64,000 nt of DNA from JALHNI01 sp044226365 (lineage in GTDB: Bacteria > Acidobacteriota > Terriglobia > Bryobacterales > Bryobacteraceae): NCBI GenBank assembly GCA_044226365.1, contig JBGAHE010000008.1, forward strand, positions 1 to 64,000. Reading direction: 5' to 3'. Under the pieces are notes generated by a model, which saw only the letters and a list, made by a program, of their open reading frames with translations, had not been told where the DNA came from and made no database searches. How positions within the stretch are numbered: position 1 is the stretch's first letter; each line of letters begins with the position of its first letter. A program made the position numbers and the translations under genes. Of the stretch, positions 48,559 to 57,263 are shown piece by piece.

Positions 48559-49491
48559 CTATTCTTCCGAGCTCTCCACCGTCCACGCCGCCCGCACCTT
48601 CATCTCCGGCTCACCCCCACTGCTGTAGAGCTTGCCTCCGATGGTGACAAACTTAGCGTCCGCAATCGGATGCGGCAGCGTACCGGCGGCCTGATAGGTG
48701 TCGGCCGCGGGATCATAGGCGTAGACTTCCGCGGAGAAGGCGTCGCCATAGCCGCCGAGCAGAAAAATCGACTCACCCCGTGCCACCGCGCCCCAGCCGC
48801 GCCGCTTCACCGGCGGATCCGCCAGTTTCCGCCAGCGATCCGTTCCTGGGTCATAACTCCAGGCGTCGCCCAGGTTGTGAACCTGGCCGTCGACACCGCC
48901 AAACACGTACACCTTGCCCTGGTGCGACGTGATCGCCGCCGTTACCCTTGGCGTTCCTGGAAAGGGCGCGATCGCCTTCCAGCCTTGGCCCGGCGTCCCG
49001 CGCCAGACGTCCGCGGTCGCCGTCGTCAGATCGTTGGCCTTAGTCAGTCCGCCGACCACATAGATGGATTCGCCCACGGCGGTGGCGATCGGCAGATCGA
49101 GCGGTCGCGGCAACGCCCAAGCCAACTTCTTCCAGGCGCCACGCTCAAGCTGTCGGACGTCGCCCGAGATGGCGCCGTCCACGGTCCCGCCGATCACGTA
49201 GAGCGATCCGTTCAGCGTGGCACAAGCCCCGTTACCCCGCCGCTCGGGCATCTCCGGACCCGCCTTCCACACGTTCGCCGACGGATCAAACACGTCCGTC
49301 CGCGCCGACCAATGCTTGGTACCATCCTGCCAATACGTTCCGCCCGCAATCACCAAATGCTTGTCCAACGCCGCCGCGGCATACCCGCCCCGGGCCAGGG
49401 GCAGCGGAGCGCGCTCGCGCCAAACCAACCAGCCCACCGCCAGCGGCGCCGCGGCCAGCCACATCATTCCTAACTTCCAACCAATCGACAA
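48559..49491 (-). CDS. Kelch-repeat protein, NanM-like mutarotase candidate
   Basis: An about 310-aa protein with an N-terminal hydrophobic segment (MMWLAAAPLAVGWLVW) as signal or anchor, then about six kelch blades, each with a glycine pair and a spaced aromatic (HLVIAGGTYW, SLYVIGGTVDG, SIYVVGGLTKA, KVYVFGGVDGQ, SIFLLGGYGDA, KLYSSGGEPE). Periplasmic sialic-acid mutarotases (NanM and the cyclically permuted group) have this build, and the neighbours are a SASA esterase and a propeller. Start uncertain: TTG 49491 follows AGAGGT at good spacing, GTG 49512 overlaps the previous stop, and ATG 49467 is the first ATG. Confidence 0.7.
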   Translation of the reverse strand: MSIGWKLGMMWLAAAPLAVGWLVWRERAPLPLARGGYAAAALDKHLVIAGGTYWQDGTKHWSARTDVFDPSANVWKAGPEMPERRGNGACATLNGSLYVIGGTVDGAISGDVRQLERGAWKKLAWALPRPLDLPIATAVGESIYVVGGLTKANDLTTATADVWRGTPGQGWKAIAPFPGTPRVTAAITSHQGKVYVFGGVDGQVHNLGDAWSYDPGTDRWRKLADPPVKRRGWGAVARGESIFLLGGYGDAFSAEVYAYDPAADTYQAAGTLPHPIADAKFVTIGGKLYSSGGEPEMKVRAAWTVESSEE

Positions 49492-49508
49492 AGTCACAAC
49501 CTCTATGA

Positions 49509-50579
49509 TCACTGGTAAAGCGCGCTCCAGATCGCCGCGAACCACAAGCTCGCCGCCGCCCGCTGACCGGCCGGGGCGAAGTGCCGCCGCGTGCCCATCG
49601 GCGCCCGATACAACCCGACCTCGCACAACTGATCCGTATCCGGACCGCGCCGAAAGTCAGGCTCCCCCAGCAAGCCCTCGAGCGCTCCGCGAATCACGCC
49701 TTCCTGCTCCGGGCGCACGTACACCGTGGGGTGACAGGTGCTTTTGGCCAGCAGCCACGGCGGATGGAAGCCCCACTTCTCCGCCGCTGTCGCCACGATC
49801 CGGCGCAGCCGTTCCTGATAGACCGGGGCTTCAGTCTTGTCAATGACGTCGCTCTCTCCCTGCTGCCACAGCACCGCCCGGAAGCGGCCCAGCGTTTGGC
49901 CGGCGGCCACGAGGTCATCGAACATCCGGTAACGACGCTCGCCCGACACCAGTTCCTCGCCGGGCAGCCATTGCCGCACGGACGTTCCGCCGACAGCGAC
50001 ATTCACCATACCGACAGGGACTCGCGCTACCGGGAGCAGCAGGTTCATCAAGGCAGGCCACGGCGTGCCGCCATCAGCCGGCGTGGAGGAGGGCTGCGGA
50101 TCGTCCGCCACCTGCCACGTGCGGCGCCGCAGATCGTATGCCACCACGCGGCCTTCCGGATCGTCCACGCGCAGCCGCTCTTCGCCGGTGTTGCTGGCAT
50201 AGCTTTGCCCCGCGACGATGAACAGGTCGCCCACCCCCACCGGCTCCACAACGGCAGCGACATCCCCGCGGCGCACCTCAAGCCGATACCAGCCGCCAGC
50301 CGGCAAGTCGAGCGTCATCTCGACGCGTCGCCCAGTCACCGTTGCCGGCAGCTTTGTCCACTCGCAGCCACGTCCGAACGCGCGCCCCACGGGCACCGCG
50401 CGCGCTTCCCACCCCTCCGACGGCAGGCCGGCATCCGCCGTGGCCGCGATCATCACTCGCCCGGAGCCCAGCACATTGGGCTCCCCGAATCGCATACCGG
50501 TCCGCTGAATCACCTCGCGCGGCAGGGGCGACGTGATCTCGAGCGAAGCGCCCAGCAACAGTAACCCGAGCCAGGTCAT
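49509..50579 (-). CDS. SASA-type carbohydrate O-acetylesterase 2
   Basis: A 356-aa exported SGNH-fold esterase. A short hydrophobic leader (WLGLLLLGASL) precedes VGDLFIVAGQSYASNTGEE (nucleophile Ser in GQS), VAVGGTSVRQWL and LWQQGESDVID, the SASA-family blocks; a His near the C-terminus (GTRRHFAPAGQ) may complete the triad. Compared with esterase 1, GQSNMQG is replaced by GQSYAS, hinting at a different substrate. It overlaps the propeller gene upstream by ATGA. Likely deacylates a glycan in the periplasm. Confidence 0.8.
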   Translation of the reverse strand: MTWLGLLLLGASLEITSPLPREVIQRTGMRFGEPNVLGSGRVMIAATADAGLPSEGWEARAVPVGRAFGRGCEWTKLPATVTGRRVEMTLDLPAGGWYRLEVRRGDVAAVVEPVGVGDLFIVAGQSYASNTGEERLRVDDPEGRVVAYDLRRRTWQVADDPQPSSTPADGGTPWPALMNLLLPVARVPVGMVNVAVGGTSVRQWLPGEELVSGERRYRMFDDLVAAGQTLGRFRAVLWQQGESDVIDKTEAPVYQERLRRIVATAAEKWGFHPPWLLAKSTCHPTVYVRPEQEGVIRGALEGLLGEPDFRRGPDTDQLCEVGLYRAPMGTRRHFAPAGQRAAASLWFAAIWSALYQ

Positions 50580-52168
50580 TTATGGTCTGCCTCCGTGACG
50601 TACACCGCGAACACCTTGGGTGATTCTGGCCCACGCCGCTCGATCACCGTCCGCAGACGATAAGTTCCCGCGGGCAGACGCCGTTTCGTCTGCCACGGCA
50701 GGGGCACCCGAAGGCCGGACCCGGACACCGTCGCGCGGTAGCCGGGCACCAATCGGCCCGCTCGGTCCAACAGCTCGAACCGCACAGTTCCCTCCGCGGC
50801 CAACTCGACATTCGCCGAGAACTGTACCGCGGTCTTACCGACTTCAAACGGCACCGTCATCATGCTGCCGACGCCATTGCCGAACGTGTCCTGAGCCCTG
50901 GCCATTTTCGGATCGAGCACCGCGACGTAGCCGAAGCGATCGCGCGGGAGCCGCAGCAAGCCCACCTGCCCCGACTTCGGCCGGAACGGCACCTGCGCCA
51001 AACGCCGCATGTCCCAGTTCCCATGCCAGATCCAAGTCTCGTCACCCACTTGCTCGAAGCCCTGCCCCTGCAGCAAACCATGCGAGTCCCACTCGTCGGC
51101 CGCGCCTGCTTTCGCGAAGACCCAGTCGGTCACCGGCTCGCGAAAATGCAAAGCGTCCACGCTGGTGGCGAGTCCCAGATTCACGCTGCGATCACTCACC
51201 TTCGGCGCGCCGTTCCACATCCCGAAAACACCCAGCACCACGTTGCCGCGATTCCACATCGCTACGCCTTCGTGAGTCTCCTGCCCTTCGCCGGGCCGCT
51301 TCGCCGGATCAAAACCGAACCGCGTCAGGGACACGGCCTTCTCCGGCTGCCACTGCACAAAGTCCGGGGACCAATAGCCCGCCACCAGCCTCCCGCTCTT
51401 TTTGCCGTTGTGCGCGTTCTCCGCCTGTCCGTTCAGCAGATACATCCCGCCGAAACGCACCAGGCCGCCGCCCTCCAGATGCTCGTTCGGCATGACGATC
51501 GAGTTCAGCCGGAAGCGCGTCTTCGCCTCATCGGTCAGTTGGGGCGGCAGGGCGTACTCCCAGCGTAAGCCGTCCGCGCTGAACAAAGGCACCATCGTCA
51601 GCCGTCCGCCTTCGTGCGGACCATGCAGCATCATCTTGTACCGGCGTCGCGGATCCGGGTCGTCCGGCTCGTAGAGCACGTGTAGGTTCTTCTCCGCCGG
51701 ATGCGCCGTGGGCACTGGAGGGCCGATCTGCACGATGTTGTTGTGACGATTGCCGCGATGCTCCACCAAACCCAGATCAGGCTTCGTCCAGTGCAGTCCG
51801 TCGACGCTCTCGGCGTAAAGAACCCACGCAGCCATGTTCTCCGGCGTCCGGCTGCGGTCGTCGCGATAGCCGTATCCGCAGTACCACATGCGATACTTGC
51901 CACCCACCTTGATCACGCTGCCGTAAAACTGGGTGTGGACCTCGTCGGGCGCCCCTTCCGGCCCGGGACCCAGCACCGGTTCCGGATGCTTCGCCGGCGG
52001 CACCATCGTCAATTGGAGATTACGGCGGAAGGGCGTCGACTCCAGGTCGAACGCGAAGAAGGTGGCCTCACGCACCTCCACCGCGCCTCCGATCTGTACC
52101 CGGATCGCCGCGGAAACCGCCCCTCCGCCCATGACGAGTAGCCCCAACAGGGGCAAGCTCTTCATCAT
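50576..52168 (-). CDS. Exported five-bladed-propeller glycosidase-like protein B
   Basis: A 530-aa product with a signal peptide (MMKSLPLLGLLVMGGGAVSA). Blade turns of the S-x-D-G-x-x-W kind (ESVDGLHWTKP, FSADGLRWEY) and strands such as VGGKYRMWYCGYGY define a propeller, with a C-terminal beta domain (GTVRFELLDRAGRLVPGYRA...). The block TKPDLGLVEHRGNRHNNIV parallels ERPKLGRVEYRGNKNNNIV in protein A, so the two are clear relatives. A bond-cleaving role is inferred. Second gene of the minus-strand operon that starts with the alpha/beta hydrolase. Confidence 0.72.
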   Translation of the reverse strand: MMKSLPLLGLLVMGGGAVSAAIRVQIGGAVEVREATFFAFDLESTPFRRNLQLTMVPPAKHPEPVLGPGPEGAPDEVHTQFYGSVIKVGGKYRMWYCGYGYRDDRSRTPENMAAWVLYAESVDGLHWTKPDLGLVEHRGNRHNNIVQIGPPVPTAHPAEKNLHVLYEPDDPDPRRRYKMMLHGPHEGGRLTMVPLFSADGLRWEYALPPQLTDEAKTRFRLNSIVMPNEHLEGGGLVRFGGMYLLNGQAENAHNGKKSGRLVAGYWSPDFVQWQPEKAVSLTRFGFDPAKRPGEGQETHEGVAMWNRGNVVLGVFGMWNGAPKVSDRSVNLGLATSVDALHFREPVTDWVFAKAGAADEWDSHGLLQGQGFEQVGDETWIWHGNWDMRRLAQVPFRPKSGQVGLLRLPRDRFGYVAVLDPKMARAQDTFGNGVGSMMTVPFEVGKTAVQFSANVELAAEGTVRFELLDRAGRLVPGYRATVSGSGLRVPLPWQTKRRLPAGTYRLRTVIERRGPESPKVFAVYVTEADHK

Positions 52169-52238
52169 CGCTTCAGCACAGCACAAGCTCCACCGGCACC
52201 AGCTTGCGGGAAGGCGCTTTCCTCCCGTGTTGTCCAAG

Positions 52239-53417
52239 CTACCGGACACGATGCTCCGAGCTCACCGTCATACCCCGGTCGTCGCTGAGATTGAAAAAGT
52301 ATGCCCCCGCCTTGGCCGGAAGCTGGCCTTCCACCTTTCGCCCTCGCACTTCCGCGGGCGCCGACCGCCAGGCCCGACTCAACCAGGGCCCAGCGTCCTC
52401 CGTGTAGTGCAGCACGGCCGAAGCGCAGCGGCCCTTGAATTGTACCCACCCCTTGTCCCCACGCTCGCCACTCCCCTGGACCTGGATCAGCCCCTCAGGC
52501 GATTGCGCAAACGCGGCGATCACCTCGGGCTTCACGCCGTCGGGATGGCTATGCTTCATGCCCGGCACAATGCTCAGGTAGCGCGGGCCGCGCGGCAATC
52601 GGTAGGATCGCTGCAAGCCGGGCAACGGATAGTAGCGATCGTTAGTCCCGCTTACCCATAAGAACGGGATGCGTGCCTGCGGCAGATAGCGCGCCGCATC
52701 CCACTGCGCCAGCCAACGCTGCCGCCGCGCCGCGCCCATCTTCTCGAGAGCCGGCAGCCAGGCACTCTCCTCGCCGTCGGCGAACCCGCAGCCATATACG
52801 GGCGCCGCAAAACGAAACCGTCGATCCAGTGACCCGGCAATCGAACTCAGATAGCCGCCGTAGGAGATGCCCGTCAGCCCCACGCGCCTTTGATCTACCT
52901 CCGCGAAACTGCGCAGCAGCGAGTGCGCGCGAATTACGGCGGCCACAGCGTGATAACTCCACTGATCCTTCAGCGGCTCGTCCACCTGATCGAAGCCGCC
53001 CCAGCCATCGGGCCCCGCAAAATCGTGCCGCCGCCGGGGAACGTTCAGTGGATGCGCCTTTCCCCGCGGCAACGGCACCGCGCCGGACGTATCCATGGCG
53101 ATCGCCGCAAAGCCGCGCCGGTTCCAGATCCGCACCCATTCAGCAAAGGCCGTGCCGCCCCCGCCATGCACCAGGACCATCGCCGGCACCTTGCCGCGTC
53201 TGTCGGACGGAACCCCGTACCAGGCAAAAACTCGCGTCGCTTTCCCGCGATATGGCTCGGACTCGAAGAATAGACCACGCACGCCCTCTTCTTGCTCCTC
53301 AGCCGCGAATACCGCCGGAGCGCGGCGTAGGTCCGCCAGAGACCACGGTCCGCTCGGCCCTAGGAGCGAGAGCAAAAATGAGCGCCGTCCAACACCCTGG
53401 ACCCATCCGCCCGCCAT
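52239..53417 (-). CDS. Exported alpha/beta hydrolase (acetyl-xylan-esterase/dienelactone-hydrolase-like)
   Basis: A 392-aa product with a Tat leader (GRRSFLLSLLG). The hydrolase fold shows the oxyanion block VLVHGGGGTAFAEW, nucleophile elbow GISYGGYLSS (Ser about residue 200), catalytic Asp in VSGTNDRYYP and His in GMKHSHPDG, then a C-terminal beta domain of about 100 residues. Similar enzymes remove acyl groups from polysaccharides. First gene of the minus-strand esterase/propeller/kelch/regulator operon, divergent from the next plus-strand operon. ATG 53417 is chosen over 53486 because of the signal peptide. Confidence 0.8.
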   Translation of the reverse strand: MAGGWVQGVGRRSFLLSLLGPSGPWSLADLRRAPAVFAAEEQEEGVRGLFFESEPYRGKATRVFAWYGVPSDRRGKVPAMVLVHGGGGTAFAEWVRIWNRRGFAAIAMDTSGAVPLPRGKAHPLNVPRRRHDFAGPDGWGGFDQVDEPLKDQWSYHAVAAVIRAHSLLRSFAEVDQRRVGLTGISYGGYLSSIAGSLDRRFRFAAPVYGCGFADGEESAWLPALEKMGAARRQRWLAQWDAARYLPQARIPFLWVSGTNDRYYPLPGLQRSYRLPRGPRYLSIVPGMKHSHPDGVKPEVIAAFAQSPEGLIQVQGSGERGDKGWVQFKGRCASAVLHYTEDAGPWLSRAWRSAPAEVRGRKVEGQLPAKAGAYFFNLSDDRGMTVSSEHRVR

Positions 53418-53431
53418 CACTTGATTCTCAA

Positions 53432-53460
53432 TTGACACTCGGCCGATTGAACCATAGAAT
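53432..53460 (+). promoter_or_regulatory. Consensus sigma-70 promoter of the 53489-63706 operon
   Basis: TTGACA (53432-53437) and TAGAAT (53455-53460) are separated by exactly 17 bases, a near-perfect housekeeping promoter. Predicted start near 53467, about 22 bases before the ATG at 53489. No GTTCCA site overlaps it, so this operon may be expressed constitutively or controlled otherwise. Confidence 0.75.
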
Positions 53461-53488
53461 TCTGTCTCCGGCGCCCATCTAACCACTC

Positions 53489-55618
53489 ATGCTTTTCGAT
53501 CGCATCCAATCCTATGGACTCTGCGCCCTGTTTCTCGCCGCCGCGGGAGCCTCGGCCCAATCCTTCGCCGTTCTTCCCGGCCAGCGCGTCCTTTTTAGCG
53601 GCGACAGCATCACCAAAGGCTACGGTTTCGGCAACTACACGGACCCTTCCCCACTCCGCACCATCTACGGCATCACCACGATCCTCGCCCAGGAGAATCT
53701 GCCGCATCCGCCGGCCTTCATCCGGCCCGAACAGGTCTGGGCCGGGCGCGATGCCGCCGGCAACCCGAAGACCATCGATTCGCTGGCTGGCGAGATCCAT
53801 ACCTGGATCCGCCGCGGCGACATTCGCACCGGCGACTGGTTGATCTACGAAGACGCCGGCCAAGTGAACCAGATCATCAGCCCCGGCCCCTCGCCCCATC
53901 TCAATGACCTGTACGGCCGCTATCGCCGCAATCTGCGCGGCATGATCGAAGAGGCGGACCGTTCCATCGGCCGCCAGCACATCCTGCTGATGACGATGTT
54001 CGACTACAATCCCCGCATTCCGTGGTGCCAATGGGAAGTGCCCCTCGACGACGGCAAGCATACCGCCAACGATGCCATCCGCGACGAAGCCGCCTCGCTC
54101 GGCGTGCGCGTCATCGACATGCGGCGCATCATGAACCAGGCGCATCAGTATCTGCAGGCGCGGGGTTGGGGCCGCACCGTGGGACCCGATGGCATTCACC
54201 CGAACATCTTTGGCAACACCGTGATGGCCTTCGCCATCCTCGGAGCGCTCGGCGCCGACCTCGGTCGCTGGAAAGTCGACACCTTAGCTCCCCACTTCCG
54301 CACGCCCGAAGCCGGTGGCGATGTCACCACCATCTGGGGCTTCACGCGCAATCCCAACAACGACGAACGAGTGCGCATCCTGCGTGACCTGCAAGCCATC
54401 GTTGCCCAGGAAATGCCCACGGCGATCCTCGAGCCTCCCACGCAAACCTCCCAGCGGATCCTGCGGCACGGCCGCATTCTGGACCGTCCCGCCCAGCAAC
54501 CCGCCGGCACCACCCGGCCCGTGGTCTATGAGATCGGCAAGCTTTTCCAGTTGGATCGCGAGCGCGTCCTGCTGACCACCGGCATGCGCGAGCAAGGTGG
54601 CCACGACTTCGAAGTCGGCAACGACGGCATCGTCTTTCGCCAACTCTCGGATCTGGTGCCGCAGGCAGCCTTCCCCGTCAACCGTCTCGACCCGAACTAC
54701 CGCATGAAAGACGGCCGCCCTTCCGTGCTTGCCCGCTTCCCCGTTAGCGGCGGCTTCCTGCCGCAAGGCGCCGTCGATGCGAAGGAGCAGTTATACGCCG
54801 GCCACAGCACCGGCTTCTTCCTCGGCGCCGCCTACCCCTACACGCCTGATCGCCAGGACAACTACCCTGGCCTCGAGCCGTTCCTCACGTTTCAGCAAGC
54901 CCGGTGGGACGGCAGCCAACTGCACGTCACCGACGATCAACTCCCCGAGCCACTCGCTTCGCGCCTGATCAACGTCGGGTTCAACTGCCTCTTCGACAAC
55001 GGCGCGTTCCTCTGCCCGGCCGTCACCCCGGAAGGCATCATCGTCATCCGCTTCGACTATCGCGACCGGAAATGGCAACCGGTTGCTTGGGGCAAGCCCT
55101 TTCGTTCTTCCGCCCGCGAGATTGAACCGTCCCTGCGCAAGACGCCCGACGGCTACCTAATCTACACGCGCGGGGCAGCGGACCGTCGCGGCCGCCTCTA
55201 CCGCTCCATCCAAGGTCTCGACTACTACCTCGCCTCCGAACACTGGAACCTCACCGTGCCCCAAAGTCTCAACGAAGGCCTCGATGGCAGCCTCTACCTC
55301 ACCACCAACCCCGGCCCTGGTATGCTCCGCAATCCACTGCTGGCCTACGATATGCGCGGCATGAGTTTCGTGGAGCCGAAGATGATTCACGACGAAAAGC
55401 AGATCGGCGACGACAAGGAGAAGGAGGTTCCTTTCGTCGACCACGGCATCGGCTTCAACGTGCATTTGGGCGGACGCTGGCGTCATCTGCTCCTCTACCG
55501 CGTCTGCGATCTGCGCGAGACCAATGGAGACGGCGCCCCTCCCCGGCCCCAGACCGGCCTTTACCTGGCGGAGAAAGAATATGACACGGTTACTGCCGCG
55601 CCCTTCCGCTTCCGCTAA
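53489..55618 (+). CDS. SGNH esterase fused to a beta-propeller-like domain, exported
   Basis: A 709-aa fusion. After a signal peptide (YGLCALFLAAAGASAQ), residues about 28-265 form an SGNH/GDSL hydrolase: VLFSGDSITKGYG (Ser), VNQIISPG, and Asp-x-x-His in GPDGIHPNIFG. A linker leads into a roughly 400-residue second half with propeller-like blade strands (GHSTGFFLGAAYPYTPD, GVTP-like turns, GRWRHLLLYRV) resembling the window's propeller proteins but without clear SxDGxxW turns. Probably couples deacylation to glycan recognition or cleavage. First gene of a long plus-strand operon. Confidence 0.75.
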   Translation: MLFDRIQSYGLCALFLAAAGASAQSFAVLPGQRVLFSGDSITKGYGFGNYTDPSPLRTIYGITTILAQENLPHPPAFIRPEQVWAGRDAAGNPKTIDSLAGEIHTWIRRGDIRTGDWLIYEDAGQVNQIISPGPSPHLNDLYGRYRRNLRGMIEEADRSIGRQHILLMTMFDYNPRIPWCQWEVPLDDGKHTANDAIRDEAASLGVRVIDMRRIMNQAHQYLQARGWGRTVGPDGIHPNIFGNTVMAFAILGALGADLGRWKVDTLAPHFRTPEAGGDVTTIWGFTRNPNNDERVRILRDLQAIVAQEMPTAILEPPTQTSQRILRHGRILDRPAQQPAGTTRPVVYEIGKLFQLDRERVLLTTGMREQGGHDFEVGNDGIVFRQLSDLVPQAAFPVNRLDPNYRMKDGRPSVLARFPVSGGFLPQGAVDAKEQLYAGHSTGFFLGAAYPYTPDRQDNYPGLEPFLTFQQARWDGSQLHVTDDQLPEPLASRLINVGFNCLFDNGAFLCPAVTPEGIIVIRFDYRDRKWQPVAWGKPFRSSAREIEPSLRKTPDGYLIYTRGAADRRGRLYRSIQGLDYYLASEHWNLTVPQSLNEGLDGSLYLTTNPGPGMLRNPLLAYDMRGMSFVEPKMIHDEKQIGDDKEKEVPFVDHGIGFNVHLGGRWRHLLLYRVCDLRETNGDGAPPRPQTGLYLAEKEYDTVTAAPFRFR

Positions 55619-57179
55619 GCTCACACGCCGCGCCTTTCTCGCGAGTCTGTCGCTCCTGCACGCCGCCGGGGACGCATCGCAGACGTTCCTGTTCGTCGAT
55701 TGGCATCACGTCAACAAAGGTGACCTCGAAGCCACGCTCGACCCCGCTCGCATCTCTCCCGAGGGCCGCAAGCTCCTCGACACCTACGCGCGCGACTTCA
55801 ACAAAGTCTTCGAGCAGTCGGGCCACGGCTTCCGGCCGCGCCACATGCCCACCGGTATTCGCATCGTGCCCGAAACTCCCGTCCTCTCCGAGCCTTGGCT
55901 CAAAGCCGATCAGCCCTGGGAAACCTCCGTCAGTTCGCTCAGCGTGATCCGCGAAGGGGACCGCTACCGTTGCTGGTACGCCGCGGTCCTGAAGAAGACA
56001 GAGGCCAAAGCCGCGGTGGCCGAAGGTCGCGTGATGGAGGTGAGTGGCAGCGCGCTCGCGTATGCCGAAAGCACCGACGGCTGGCATTGGACCAAGCCCA
56101 AGCAGCGCGTGCTCTCCTACGCGGGCTCGCTCGAGAACAATCTGGTCTCCACGTACGGCAACGGCGGCGAAGTCTTTCGCGATGACCATGGCCCGGCCAA
56201 CGAGCGCTACAAGATGTTCTCCTTCGGCGAACTCCCCGCCGAGTCGCTGCCGCCCAACGCTCCCTCGCGCAACCGGTTCGGCCTCTACGGAGCCAGTTCC
56301 CCGGACGGCTACCGCTGGACGCGGCATCCGCAACCGCTGATCCGCTACTTCGCCGATACCTTCAACATCGCCGACTGGGATCCTGTGCTCGGTAAGTACG
56401 TTGGCTTCTTCCGCCATCATCAGGGCGGCCGCGCCATCTCCTTCGCCGAAACCCCGGACTTCTGGAACTGGCCCGAGCCGCGCCCGCTGCTCTATCCCGG
56501 CGCTCTCGATGCCCCCGCCGACGACTACTACACCAGCGGCTACACCCGCTATCCGGATGAGCCCACCCTCCGCCTGCTATTCGCCGCCATCTACCATCAC
56601 GACTCGGACCTCGTCGACCTCCGCCTGGGCACCAGCCGCGAAGGCCGCGCGTTCCAGTGGACCGCTTACCAGCCCATCGTCCGGACCGGCGCGCCCGGCT
56701 CCTGGAATGCCGGCTCCGTCTACGCCCATCGCTCTCTGGTGCGGCTGCCGGACGGACGTTTGGCACTGCCCGTTCAGGGCTACCCCGGCACCCACAACGG
56801 CGCGTGGTTCCGCACCTTCTATGGCCTCGATCAAGGCGCCGCCCAAGTCGGTTGGGCCACGTGGCAGGATGGCCGCCTGGCGGGCATCGAAGCCACTTCG
56901 CAAGGTGAGTTCGTCACCACGTCCGCCCGCTTCAACGGCACGCGCATCCAACTGAACGCCCGCACCACCACCGCGGGCGCCGTTCAGGTCGAACTCGCCT
57001 CTTCGGGCCGGCCACTCGAAGGCTATACGTTCGCCGACTCCGTTCCCTTCAACGGCGACGAACTCTGGGCCGATCTGCGGTGGCGCAACGCGCCGGACCT
57101 CGCCTCGCTGCGCGGCAAAAACCTCGAGCTCCGCCTCAAATTGCGTGCCGCGAAGGTCTTTGCCTATCGTTTCGCCTGA
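55581..57179 (+). CDS. Exported five-bladed-propeller glycosidase-like protein C
   Basis: A 532-aa product with a Tat leader (LTRRAFLASLSLLHAAG). It shares with protein D nearly every landmark: FVDWHHVNKGDL, GDRYRCWYAA, MEVSGSALAYAESTDGWHWTKP, a HGPANERYKMF block, SSPDGYRWTRH, TWQDGRLAGIEA and the C-terminal GYTFADSVPFNGDELWADLRW domain. These are five-bladed-propeller turns followed by a jelly-roll-like module. The 5' end overlaps the esterase fusion by 38 bases, with GGAG 7-10 bases before ATG 55581. Catalysis unproven. Confidence 0.72.
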   Translation: MTRLLPRPSASAKLTRRAFLASLSLLHAAGDASQTFLFVDWHHVNKGDLEATLDPARISPEGRKLLDTYARDFNKVFEQSGHGFRPRHMPTGIRIVPETPVLSEPWLKADQPWETSVSSLSVIREGDRYRCWYAAVLKKTEAKAAVAEGRVMEVSGSALAYAESTDGWHWTKPKQRVLSYAGSLENNLVSTYGNGGEVFRDDHGPANERYKMFSFGELPAESLPPNAPSRNRFGLYGASSPDGYRWTRHPQPLIRYFADTFNIADWDPVLGKYVGFFRHHQGGRAISFAETPDFWNWPEPRPLLYPGALDAPADDYYTSGYTRYPDEPTLRLLFAAIYHHDSDLVDLRLGTSREGRAFQWTAYQPIVRTGAPGSWNAGSVYAHRSLVRLPDGRLALPVQGYPGTHNGAWFRTFYGLDQGAAQVGWATWQDGRLAGIEATSQGEFVTTSARFNGTRIQLNARTTTAGAVQVELASSGRPLEGYTFADSVPFNGDELWADLRWRNAPDLASLRGKNLELRLKLRAAKVFAYRFA

Positions 57180-57263
57180 CTCGTCCAGTAGGTTGGACCG
57201 CGCTCCCTCGCCTTTATTGACGCCACTATCCCGCGCGGGCCATAGTCGCCAGAAGGAGTTCTG

